Positions 16,511 through 24,499 of a stretch of DNA of 37,279 nt are shown here, piece by piece. Each line of letters begins with the position of its first letter. Within the stretch, counting starts at the first letter, position 1. A program made the position numbers and the translations under genes. The stretch covers positions 1 to 37,279 of the forward strand of contig NZIP01000022.1 of NCBI GenBank assembly GCA_002691645.1. The letters run 5' to 3'. Origin of the DNA: Flavobacteriaceae bacterium. GTDB taxonomy: Bacteria; Bacteroidota; Bacteroidia; Flavobacteriales; Flavobacteriaceae. Under the pieces are notes generated by a model that saw only the letters and a list, made by a program, of their open reading frames with translations, did no database searches and was not told where the DNA came from.

Positions 16511-16876
16511 TTAAAAGAATTGAATTACAAATTTAGGGAGGTAAATGAAACCTGCTATTAAAATTGCATAAAAGGATGCTAATAAAACAACTCCAGCGGC
16601 AATATCTTTGGCAATTTTGATTTTGAAATTTTGTTCTGTGGTAATGGCATCTGAAAGCGCTTCAATGCTGGTGTTGATTCCTTCACAAATAAAAACAAAA
16701 AATATAGCTGAAAATTGTAGTGCCCATTGTGTTGGATTGAGTTGAGCGAAATAACCTATAATACTGATTGCAATAGCCACGAAAAATTGTATTTTAAAAT
16801 GAGCTTCTTTTTGAAGTAATTGCAGTCCTTTAAAGGCGTATTTAAAGGCTTGTTTTCTTTCTTGTAAATAAGACAT
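16511..16876 (-). CDS. dgkA: Diacylglycerol kinase (DgkA-type, prokaryotic)
   Basis: Small trimeric membrane kinase that phosphorylates diacylglycerol or undecaprenol. The 121-aa protein has a basic amphipathic N-terminus (QERKQAFKYAFKGLQLLQ), three transmembrane helices, and the catalytic motif FICEGINTSIEALSDAI at about residues 63-80, where the Glu and Asn-Thr residues match the family. I use the ATG at 16876; a TTG six bases further up would overlap nhaC. It begins 2 bp after the nhaC stop and lies 5 bp before ftsK. In Gram-positive relatives the substrate is undecaprenol; here it is not known which is used. Confidence 0.9.
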   Translation of the reverse strand: MSYLQERKQAFKYAFKGLQLLQKEAHFKIQFFVAIAISIIGYFAQLNPTQWALQFSAIFFVFICEGINTSIEALSDAITTEQNFKIKIAKDIAAGVVLLASFYAILIAGFIYLPKFVIQFF

Positions 16877-16878
16877 AC

Positions 16879-18315
16879 TCAAGCTTTCAATGTTTTTATT
16901 TTAATTTTTAGAGCTGCAAAAAGTAAGGTTACAAATGGGCTGACATAATTAAAAACGGCAAAGGCCATATAATCTATTACAGGTACTCCCAAAACACTGC
17001 TGTGATAAGCTCCGCAGGTATTCCAAGGTACAATTGCACTAGTCACTGTTCCCGAATCTTCTAGCGTTCGACTTAGATTTTCAGGTGCTAAATTTTTGTC
17101 TTTATAGGCAGATGCAAACATCTTACCTGGAACAACAATAGCTAAGTACTGGTCAGAAGCAGTTAAATTAAGTGCTAAACAACTGGTGACAGTACTTGCA
17201 AATAGTCCAAATGTAGTTTGAGCAACATTTAGAAGGCTTGTTGTGATTACTTTCAAGGCTCCAATTTTGTCCATGATTCCTCCAAATACCATAGCACAGA
17301 GGATGAGCCAAATGGTTCCGAGCATTCCTTTCATTCCACCAGAATTAAACAAGTCGTTTAAAATGGCATTTGAAGTTGAAATTGAAGTATCTACAGTTAT
17401 GGCATTGATGACTCCTTGATAAGCCGCTTGAAAACTCATTTGATCTACTTGAGCGACCTGCATGATGACCTCAGGTTGAAATAGTATCGCAAATACTCCA
17501 CCGAGAAGAGTTCCAACAAGCAGCGCAAGAAGTGGAGGCGCTTTCTTTACGATAAAAACAACCACAACAATAGGAACTAGAAAAAGCAGTGGACTAACAT
17601 TAAATGTCTTTTTAATATCCAATAAAATGGCACTGATATCTGCCTCACCTGTCGCATCAATACCAAATCCCAAAATAAAAAAGAAAATAAGGGCTATGCT
17701 TATTGAAGGCACGGTGGTATAGGTCATATACTTAATGTGATCAAATAATTCTCCTCCTGCGACTGCTGGTGCTAAATTGGTCGTGTCGCTAAGCGGAGAC
17801 ATCTTATCTCCAAAATAAGCACCTGAAATAATTGCCCCTGCTGTCATGGCAAGCGGAACGCCAAGTGTGCCACCTATACCTACCAAAGCAATACCTACTG
17901 TAGCTGAAGTGGTCCAACTACTCCCGGTTGCAACAGAGATGAGAGCAGCGATAATAACACATGCCACCAAGAAAAACGTGGGATTCAAAATTTGAATACC
18001 GTAGTAAATCATTGCGGGTATGATTCCACTAATTAACCAAGTGCCAGAGAGTGCCCCAACCATTAAGAGTATTAAGAAGGCCGTTGTGGTACTTCTCACG
18101 TTTTCAGAAACTCCCTCGAGCATTTCTTTATAACTGTGGCCGTAATAACCGCCCAATAAGGCAGCAATAGCCGCAGAAATTAAAAGAATAAATTGATTAG
18201 AACCGTTTAGTGCATTGTCTTTGTACACAAAGACATTGTATGACAGTAATCCTACTAAGATGACAATGGGGAAGAGTGCCGCTTTGAGGTTTATTTCTTT
18301 GCGATTAGTATTCAT
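16879..18315 (-). CDS. nhaC: Na+/H+ antiporter, NhaC family
   Basis: Inner-membrane sodium/proton (or malate/lactate-type) antiporter of 478 aa with about 11-12 transmembrane helices. NhaC-type motifs are ATGSSWTTSATVGIALVGIG (about 130-150) and GAYFGDKMSPLSDTTNLAPA (about 168-187), the latter the family signature. The C-terminal half contains SGTVTSAIVPWNTCGAYHS, also conserved. The substrate is uncertain because the NhaC family includes malate/lactate antiporters. It is 20 bp downstream of the Cys/Met lyase gene and 2 bp before dgkA, so probably co-transcribed with both. Confidence 0.9.
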   Translation of the reverse strand: MNTNRKEINLKAALFPIVILVGLLSYNVFVYKDNALNGSNQFILLISAAIAALLGGYYGHSYKEMLEGVSENVRSTTTAFLILLMVGALSGTWLISGIIPAMIYYGIQILNPTFFLVACVIIAALISVATGSSWTTSATVGIALVGIGGTLGVPLAMTAGAIISGAYFGDKMSPLSDTTNLAPAVAGGELFDHIKYMTYTTVPSISIALIFFFILGFGIDATGEADISAILLDIKKTFNVSPLLFLVPIVVVVFIVKKAPPLLALLVGTLLGGVFAILFQPEVIMQVAQVDQMSFQAAYQGVINAITVDTSISTSNAILNDLFNSGGMKGMLGTIWLILCAMVFGGIMDKIGALKVITTSLLNVAQTTFGLFASTVTSCLALNLTASDQYLAIVVPGKMFASAYKDKNLAPENLSRTLEDSGTVTSAIVPWNTCGAYHSSVLGVPVIDYMAFAVFNYVSPFVTLLFAALKIKIKTLKA

Positions 18316-18335
18316 AGGGTTAGGTGTAAATACGC

Positions 18336-19514
18336 TTATAAAATGTTTTTAAGACTTTTTAAAATCTCTTCTGTAGTGTGTTCTATAGTTAAATCGAGTC
18401 CAATAGAAAAACGAATGAGTCCATCGGTCATTCCCATTTCTTCTTGTTCTTCCACAGGAATTTCAGATGAAGTGCTGTTTGCAGGAGCTGAGAATAAGGT
18501 TTTGTGGTAGCCCAAACTCACTGCCAGAAGGCCTAATTCTTTAGCCTGCATGTCTTCCATTAATTTATAGGCATTCTCTTTGTTGTGTACATCAAGAGTT
18601 AACATTCCAGAATAACCAATTAATGGATCAATCATTTGAGTCATTAACTCGTGATCGGGGTGAGATACTAATCCAGGATAAATGGCTCTATAACCAGCTT
18701 CTTCCAATTTCTGTGCTAGATATAAAGCGTTAGCACTGTGTTTTTGCATTCTGACGCCAAGGGTATTGATGTTTTTGTAAATAGATGCCGCTCTAAAGCT
18801 ATCCAAAGTGCTTCCAAACAACATCGCACAACCCGTATTCACATCTATGAGCGATGCACAAAACTCTTCAGAGGCGCATACTACTCCTGCTAAACAATCA
18901 CTGCTACCGTTGATGTACTTTGTCAAAGAATGAATGACAATAGAAGCTCCAAATTCAGCAGGTCTAATACTAAGAGGACTAAAGGTATTGTCAACGATGA
19001 GTTGTAAACCGTGTTTTTTTGCAATTTCTCCAAGCTTTTTCAGGTCTGCTACTTCTAAAAGGGGATTAGAAACCGTCTCACAATAAATAATTTTGGTTTG
19101 AACCGTTATACTTTGTTCTACAGCCTTAATATCTGATATATCGACAAAACTTGTTTTTACGCCAAAATTGGGAAGCACATTTTTCATAAGGGCGTAGGTG
19201 CCTCCGTAGATTGTTCTTGATGCGATGATATGGGACCCTTTTTCGCAGAGTTGCATGATGCTCGCGCTAATCGCTCCCATACCACTGGCAAAAACCTGAG
19301 AGGCTTCTGTAAGCTCTAATTTGGCCATTGCTTTTTCAAGATAGATATTAGAGGGGCTAGAATGACGAGAGTATAAATAACATCCGTCAGCATTGCCTTC
19401 AAACATATCCTGCATTTTTTGTGAACTTAAAAAAGTATAGGTAGAAGAATCTGAGATAGAAGGGTTAACACCGCCAAATTCTCCAAAGTACCATGGTGTA
19501 CTGTAAGGTTTCAT
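18336..19514 (-). CDS. Cys/Met metabolism PLP-dependent lyase (methionine gamma-lyase-like)
   Basis: PLP enzyme of the trans-sulfuration family, 392 aa, cytoplasmic. The PLP lysine is Lys199 in HSLTKYINGSSD; Asp175 in IVDNTFSPL contacts the pyridine nitrogen; YSRHSSPSN at 48-56 replaces the usual YSRYGNPT. The SAPANSTSSEIPVEEQ stretch near 344-360 resembles the loop that ends with the conserved Ser-Thr-Ser region binding substrate carboxylate. Methionine gamma-lyase is the best guess, but cystathionine gamma-lyase or gamma-synthase cannot be excluded. It is first in the seven-gene minus-strand run, with the promoter presumably in the large gap upstream. Confidence 0.85.
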   Translation of the reverse strand: MKPYSTPWYFGEFGGVNPSISDSSTYTFLSSQKMQDMFEGNADGCYLYSRHSSPSNIYLEKAMAKLELTEASQVFASGMGAISASIMQLCEKGSHIIASRTIYGGTYALMKNVLPNFGVKTSFVDISDIKAVEQSITVQTKIIYCETVSNPLLEVADLKKLGEIAKKHGLQLIVDNTFSPLSIRPAEFGASIVIHSLTKYINGSSDCLAGVVCASEEFCASLIDVNTGCAMLFGSTLDSFRAASIYKNINTLGVRMQKHSANALYLAQKLEEAGYRAIYPGLVSHPDHELMTQMIDPLIGYSGMLTLDVHNKENAYKLMEDMQAKELGLLAVSLGYHKTLFSAPANSTSSEIPVEEQEEMGMTDGLIRFSIGLDLTIEHTTEEILKSLKNIL

Positions 19515-19871
19515 TTTCTTATATTTTTATAAAAGTAACTAGATTTTTAAACATCTTAATTGTTTTCTTTTTTTCTATAAAATCAAACAAATCATGAGTA
19601 TACGATTTAATTAAAATTACCTAGAATCTTCAACGGAATTGAATGAGAAATGAAATTCCTATAGGAGTATAAATCCTGTAAGATCTAGAAGATTGTGAGA
19701 AAAGTAGACTTGTGCTATAACAGGCTTAAGATTAGGGTGTAGTGCTGTTAATCGATTTAATTGCAAGTTAGAGTAATTAAAGTTTTGCACAACCAAGTTT
19801 AAATCATTTCTTGTACAATGAACTTAATCCGAAGAGTACTTATTTTATAGTCCTAGAATGATTATATACTA

Positions 19872-19904
19872 TTTGGTATATTTTTATCAATTTATCTAAG
19901 TTTG
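19872..19904 (+). promoter_or_regulatory. Bacteroidota-type promoter candidate in the long intergenic region
   Basis: TTTG at 19872-19875 and TAAGTTTG at 19897-19904 match the -33/-7 consensus with a 21-bp spacer. It lies about 350 bp before the curlin-like gene. It could drive that gene with a long 5' leader, or a separate small RNA. Confidence 0.5.
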
Positions 19905-20130
19905 ATAGTGGCTTCATCAAATGTTCTATTACGACTAGAAGCACAATATTTGAATAGATTGTACCTTGTTTTAGGCATTAGTACTAGCTTAAATGATATT
20001 CAGAAAATTAAACTTCGTACTCATTCTCTGATTGATTTGTGCGAATAATGAAATACTACATTACGTTCATAATTATCTATTTACTTTGAAATAGTGGGCT
20101 CTTGTAGTAAGAAAAAGAAGTCATTTAAAA

Positions 20131-20162
20131 ATCAAAGTCAAGGCTTTGATAATGTGTTTTTT
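20131..20162 (+). terminator. Weak hairpin with T-run, possible terminator or leader structure
   Basis: ATCAAAG-TCAAGG-CTTTGAT forms a perfect 7-bp stem with a 6-base loop, and a six-T run follows at 20157. The stem is AT-rich and so weak. Its place 90 bp before the curlin-like start fits the end of a small RNA or an attenuator. Confidence 0.25.
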
Positions 20163-20252
20163 AACGATTTTATTGCAATTTAGGTCTAGAACTACTTTGA
20201 CTTTTTATGAAAGATTTTTTAATTAGTAGTATAGAACTTTAACGAAATAAGA

Positions 20253-22937
20253 ATGAAATCATTAAAAAATCTCATGTCTTGCCTTTTGGTGGTTATCGCA
20301 CTTCCTGCACTGGCACAGATTAATGAATCATATGTTGAGGTAAATGACAGTAATCAAAATGCTGTGTTTATCCAACAAACTGGAAATGAAAATTCTTCAG
20401 ATTTAGAAATTAATTCTAATTCTAACAAGAACTTTTATGCTTCATATCAATATGGTAAGCAAAATGAAATTAAATCACGCATTAAGAAGGGATCTTCTAA
20501 AAATGCAGTGGGCTTATCCTCAGTTGGTAAGTACAACACTCAGGATCTAAAGGTTGTCAATGCAGACAAAAACTTGGTGTTAACTAGTCAAAGTGGAAGA
20601 TCAAATGTCATCAAGGCCAATGCTAAAAAATCTGACAAAAACTTAGTTGCTGTCAGTCAAAATGGTAAAAGAAATGACATGGACATATATGCTGAGGCTG
20701 GTAGTGATAAAAACATTGTGGCTGGATCACAAAATGGTAGAGGAAACGAGGCCAGAGTTTATGCCACCGATAATTCCAATCAAAACATAGTTGCCGTTAG
20801 TCAAAACGGAAAGAGAAATGACATTTTTTCTGCTGATGCAACAACCGATGCCGATAAGAATATCATTTATGCAGAACAAAACGGGCAGGGCAATGATATT
20901 TTCTCTATTCATGCCGGTATTAACAGTGATGGAAACTTAGTTGCAGTGGGTCAAAACGGAAGATCAAATGAAGTGTATGAAGCTACCGCTTATGACAATT
21001 CAGATCGAAATTTAATTATTGGTCAACAAAACGGTAAAAGAAATTACATTGAATATTTAGGGGCATATGACGATTCTGATGAGAACCTTATGTATGCCGG
21101 TCAAAATGGTAGAGGTAACTATGCAGAGGTCTATACAGAAGATGGATCAGATAAGAACATCTTGGCATTGGAACAAAATGGTAGAAATAATGAGGCTTAT
21201 GTTTACGCAGATGACTATTCTGATGAAAACCTTATGTATGCTGGTCAAAATGGTAGAGGTAATTATGCAGAGGTCTACACAGCAGATGATGGATCAGATA
21301 AGAACATCTTGGCATTGGAACAAAATGGTAGAGGTAATTATGCAATTGTCGATGCAGTTTATTCTTCAGATAAGAATGTTGTTTTGACACAACAAAATGG
21401 TACAAGAAATGAAGCCTATGTCGAAGCTTATGACAGGTCAGATAACAATATTGTTGCTGCTCAACAAAATGGAAAAGGTAATTATGCAGTTGTTGAGGCT
21501 ATTGATAAGTCTGATTACAATGCTCTTGTAGGTCAACAAAATGGCAGAAATAATTCACTAGAGTACTTAGGAGCTTACTCTGGTTCAGACGCTAATATAG
21601 CTGTAGCCCAACAAAATGGCAGAGGAAACTACGCAGAGGTATATGCAGAATATAATGCAGATAAGAATTTCTTGGCCATGCAGCAAAACGGTAGAAGTAA
21701 TACAGCTTATGTTATTGCCAGTGATAAGGTTAACGAGAATCTAATGGCTCTCCAACAAAATGGAAGAGGCAATTATGCTGATGTTGAGGTTTACGAAAAG
21801 TCAAACAACAACTTACTTCTAGCACAGCAAAATGGTACAAGAAATGAATTTTACTATTTTAACGTATACGAGAAATCCAATTACAATGTTCTTGTAGGTC
21901 AACAAAATGGAAGAGGCAATTATGCAGATGTTGAGGTTTATGATAAGTCAAACAACAACTTACTTGCACTACAACAAAACGGTACAAGAAATACTCTAGA
22001 TTATTTTGAGGTAAGCGAAAAATCTAGTTACAATGCTCTTGTAGGTCAACAAAATGGACAAGGCAATTATGCAGAATATGTTGAGGTTTATGATAAGTCA
22101 AACTATAACTTACTTACATTTCAACAAAACGGTACAAGAAATACTCTAGATTATTTTGAGGTAAGCGACAAATCCAATTACAATGTTCTTGTAGGTCAAC
22201 AAAATGGAAAAGGAAATTATGCAGATGTTGAGGTTTATGATAAGTCAAATAACAATTTACTTGCATTTCAACAAAACGGTAAGAGAAATGATTTAGATTA
22301 TTTGGGTGTTGATGACGATTCTAATTACAACGCACTTATCGTTCAGCAGAATGGTAGAGCAAATTACGCCTACCTAAATACATGGGATGAATCAGATTAT
22401 AACTTGTCTGTTTTACAACAAAATGGTAAAAGAAATACTATGGATTATATGGATATATATGACAAATCAGATTTCAACGCTGTTTTTGCACAACAAAATG
22501 GAAAGGATAACTATGCTGATATCCAAATCTGGAATAAATCAGATAAAAACCTTTTAGCACTAAGACAAACAGGAGATAGTAATAAATCAACATCTTACAT
22601 TGTGAGAAAATCAGATAAAAACCTAGCCTTAGTTGAGCAAGTTGGAACAAAAAACAGGTCTAGATTAAGAGTTAGAGGAAACTCTGATAAAAACTCAGTG
22701 ATGGTCTCGCAAAACGGCCTGAAGAACAAGGCGTTTAACAAAGTTGTACAAGATTCAAATAAGAATTCAATTTTCACTGTGCAACAAGGGAGCCAACATT
22801 GGTCAAACAATTTGATTGATGCACAATCTGATATGAATTCAATTACTACACAGCAATACGGAATGGAACATTCATCTAATGTCACCATAAGTTCTGCAAA
22901 TATGAACACTGTTAGTGTGATGCAGTCTGGTATGTAA
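20253..22937 (+). CDS. Large secreted curlin-like repeat protein (candidate functional amyloid)
   Basis: The 894-aa protein has a signal peptide (MKSLKNLMSCLLVVIALPALA, cleavage before QINES) and is otherwise made of about 36 degenerate repeats of 22-25 residues. The core of each is N-x5-Q-N-G-x-x-N, for example NLLALQQNGRGNYA, followed by a second strand-like piece and a turn rich in Asp, Ser and Lys. This matches the curlin repeat logic (Q-x-G-x-x-N in strand-turn-strand units), so it probably forms an extracellular beta-solenoid fibre. The first four and last six repeats are the most divergent, as expected of caps. CsgA has five repeats, so this is unusually long. No csgB/E/F/G-type genes lie in the window. 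It forms its own unit, ending at a strong terminator. Confidence 0.8.
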   Translation: MKSLKNLMSCLLVVIALPALAQINESYVEVNDSNQNAVFIQQTGNENSSDLEINSNSNKNFYASYQYGKQNEIKSRIKKGSSKNAVGLSSVGKYNTQDLKVVNADKNLVLTSQSGRSNVIKANAKKSDKNLVAVSQNGKRNDMDIYAEAGSDKNIVAGSQNGRGNEARVYATDNSNQNIVAVSQNGKRNDIFSADATTDADKNIIYAEQNGQGNDIFSIHAGINSDGNLVAVGQNGRSNEVYEATAYDNSDRNLIIGQQNGKRNYIEYLGAYDDSDENLMYAGQNGRGNYAEVYTEDGSDKNILALEQNGRNNEAYVYADDYSDENLMYAGQNGRGNYAEVYTADDGSDKNILALEQNGRGNYAIVDAVYSSDKNVVLTQQNGTRNEAYVEAYDRSDNNIVAAQQNGKGNYAVVEAIDKSDYNALVGQQNGRNNSLEYLGAYSGSDANIAVAQQNGRGNYAEVYAEYNADKNFLAMQQNGRSNTAYVIASDKVNENLMALQQNGRGNYADVEVYEKSNNNLLLAQQNGTRNEFYYFNVYEKSNYNVLVGQQNGRGNYADVEVYDKSNNNLLALQQNGTRNTLDYFEVSEKSSYNALVGQQNGQGNYAEYVEVYDKSNYNLLTFQQNGTRNTLDYFEVSDKSNYNVLVGQQNGKGNYADVEVYDKSNNNLLAFQQNGKRNDLDYLGVDDDSNYNALIVQQNGRANYAYLNTWDESDYNLSVLQQNGKRNTMDYMDIYDKSDFNAVFAQQNGKDNYADIQIWNKSDKNLLALRQTGDSNKSTSYIVRKSDKNLALVEQVGTKNRSRLRVRGNSDKNSVMVSQNGLKNKAFNKVVQDSNKNSIFTVQQGSQHWSNNLIDAQSDMNSITTQQYGMEHSSNVTISSANMNTVSVMQSGM
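21087..22300 (+). repeat. Near-identical internal DNA repeats of 144-150 bp in the curlin-like gene
   Basis: Long stretches recur at 48-50 codon steps. The CTTATGTATG block is at 21087 and 21231 (144 bp apart). The CTTGTAGGTC block is at 21891, 22038 and 22188 (147 and 150 bp apart). Each step covers two protein repeats, so expansion proceeded by dimer units. Confidence 0.8.
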
Positions 22938-22957
22938 AATCATATTTACGAATGAAT

Positions 22958-22990
22958 AAAAAAGGGCCTCTACTTTAGAGGCCCTTTTTT
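22958..22990. terminator. Strong rho-independent terminator after the curlin-like gene
   Basis: A six-A run, the stem GGGCCTCT/AGAGGCCC with loop ACTTT, and a six-T run form a perfect symmetric terminator 21 bp after the stop. Its symmetry would let it work on both strands. Confidence 0.93.
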
Positions 22991-23060
22991 ATTACTTCAA
23001 TTATTACAATTTCAGAGGATACATTGTAGTTATCAACTTAAATAATAGTTATTTCTGTTG

Positions 23061-23068
23061 TACTTTTG
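23061..23068 (+). promoter_or_regulatory. -7 promoter box (TACTTTTG) upstream of lpdA
   Basis: TACTTTTG matches TAnnTTTG, placing the transcript start about 20 bp before the lpdA ATG. No TTTG sits at the expected -33 position. Confidence 0.5.
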
Positions 23069-23092
23069 AATGCTGATAAATGAAACACACAC

Positions 23093-24499
23093 ATGAAAAA
23101 ATTTGAAGTCGCTGTAATAGGTTCAGGACCTGGAGGATATGTAGCTGCAATTCGCTGCGCTCAACTTGGAATGCATACAGCATTGATTGAAAAGGAAAAT
23201 ACCTTGGGAGGTACTTGTTTAAATGTAGGTTGCATTCCTTCAAAATCACTTTTAGATTCTTCACATCATTACGAAGATGCCTTGAAACATTTTGAAACAC
23301 ATGGCATCAAAATAAAGGGAGAGGTTGAGCTTGATTTTCCTCAGATGATCAATCGAAAACAACAGGTTGTAGATCAGACGACAAAAGGAATTGAGTTTTT
23401 GATGGATAAAAATAAAATCGAAGTAATTAGAGGTCTTGGACGTTTTAAATCAGTCTCAACGCTTGAAATAGTTCAAGGTGATAAGGTCGTTGAAGAGGTT
23501 GAAGCGGCAAAATACATTATAGCTACGGGCTCTAAACCCGGAAATTTACCCTTTATTACTTTAGATCACGAACGTATCATTACGTCTACAGAAGTCCTTT
23601 CGCTCAATGAAATTCCTAAAAAATTAGTGGTAATAGGCGGTGGAGTTATTGGATTAGAACTCGGTCAAGTATATAAAAGACTAGGGTCTGAGGTAGAGGT
23701 CATAGAATATGCAGATCGTATTATCTCTGGAATGGATGCGGCTCTTTCTAAAGAGCTTATGAAATCCCTCAAAAAGCAAAAAATTAAATTTCACCTCTCT
23801 CATCAAGTAAAAGAGGTGAAACGTGTCGGAGATAAGGTTTTGGTCTCTGCTGACGATAAAAAAGGCGTCACACATGAGTTTGAGTCTGATTACGCCTTAG
23901 TATCTGTAGGAAGAGTAGCCAATACCGAAGGATTACAATTAGAAAATGCTGGACTCTCTACTGACGAAAGAGGACGAATTCAGGTAAATAATCACTTACA
24001 AACCGAGCAAGCACATATTTATGCCATAGGTGATGTCATTAAAGGCGCCATGTTAGCTCACAAAGCTGAAGAAGAAGGTGTTTTTGTCGCTGAAGTTATG
24101 GCAGATCAAAAACCACACATTAACTATAATTTAATTCCGTCCGTAGTTTATACTTGGCCAGAGGTTGCCTCTGTAGGCCTCACTGAAGAACAATTAAAAC
24201 TACAAGAACGCGATTATAAGAGTGGTCAGTTTCCAATGCGTGCACTGGGAAGAGCTCGAGCAAGCATGGATATAGACGGATTTGTAAAAATATTGGCCGA
24301 TGCCAAAACAGATGAGGTATTAGGTATACATATGATAGGTGCACGTTGTGCAGATCTAATTGCAGAAGGTGTTACCGCCATGGAATTTAGAGCATCCGCA
24401 GAGGATATCGCTAGAATGTCTCATGCGCATCCTACCTATGCTGAAGCTGTTAAAGAAGCTGCTTTAGCCGCTTCAGAAAATCGTGCTTTACACATGTAA
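23093..24499 (+). CDS. lpdA: Dihydrolipoyl dehydrogenase (E3)
   Basis: Flavoprotein that re-oxidises dihydrolipoamide for the pyruvate and 2-oxoglutarate dehydrogenase complexes and the glycine cleavage system. The 468-aa length is standard. FAD-binding GSGPGGYVAAIRCAQLG is at residues 10-26; the redox disulfide is Cys42/Cys47 in GGTCLNVGCIPSK; the NAD-binding fold has VVIGGGVIGLELGQVY near 180; and the His-Glu dyad is in SHAHPTYAEAVKEA near 443-456. No E1 or E2 genes adjoin it, so it is a free-standing E3 gene. Its last 50 bp overlap the opposing acyltransferase gene. Confidence 0.97.
   Translation: MKKFEVAVIGSGPGGYVAAIRCAQLGMHTALIEKENTLGGTCLNVGCIPSKSLLDSSHHYEDALKHFETHGIKIKGEVELDFPQMINRKQQVVDQTTKGIEFLMDKNKIEVIRGLGRFKSVSTLEIVQGDKVVEEVEAAKYIIATGSKPGNLPFITLDHERIITSTEVLSLNEIPKKLVVIGGGVIGLELGQVYKRLGSEVEVIEYADRIISGMDAALSKELMKSLKKQKIKFHLSHQVKEVKRVGDKVLVSADDKKGVTHEFESDYALVSVGRVANTEGLQLENAGLSTDERGRIQVNNHLQTEQAHIYAIGDVIKGAMLAHKAEEEGVFVAEVMADQKPHINYNLIPSVVYTWPEVASVGLTEEQLKLQERDYKSGQFPMRALGRARASMDIDGFVKILADAKTDEVLGIHMIGARCADLIAEGVTAMEFRASAEDIARMSHAHPTYAEAVKEAALAASENRALHM

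Larger units (their letters stand above)
19515..20252. other. 738-bp intergenic region, no credible gene
   Basis: AT-rich, stop-dense in all frames, between the divergent lyase and curlin-like genes. It holds a full promoter match at 19872-19904 and a hairpin with a T-run at 20131-20162, both on the plus strand. No repeats, tRNA or known riboswitch were recognised. Confidence 0.7.

Noticed and set aside
21067-21387. Plus-strand open frame of 106 codons inside the curlin-like gene
   Set aside because: It is a shadow frame created by the repeated DNA; its Met-rich translation has no protein-like character.
22595-22909. Minus-strand open frame of 104 codons at the end of the curlin-like gene
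   Set aside because: It lies wholly antisense to the repeat gene and merely mirrors its codon pattern.
20253-22937. Regular short repeats that might be a CRISPR array
   Set aside because: The repeats are in-frame with a single long coding sequence, vary in length and sequence, and translate to curlin-like units; there are no constant repeats with unique spacers and no cas genes.
23049-23300. Minus-strand open frame of 83 codons at the start of lpdA
   Set aside because: It covers the FAD-binding and disulfide motifs of lpdA in antisense and has no motif of its own.
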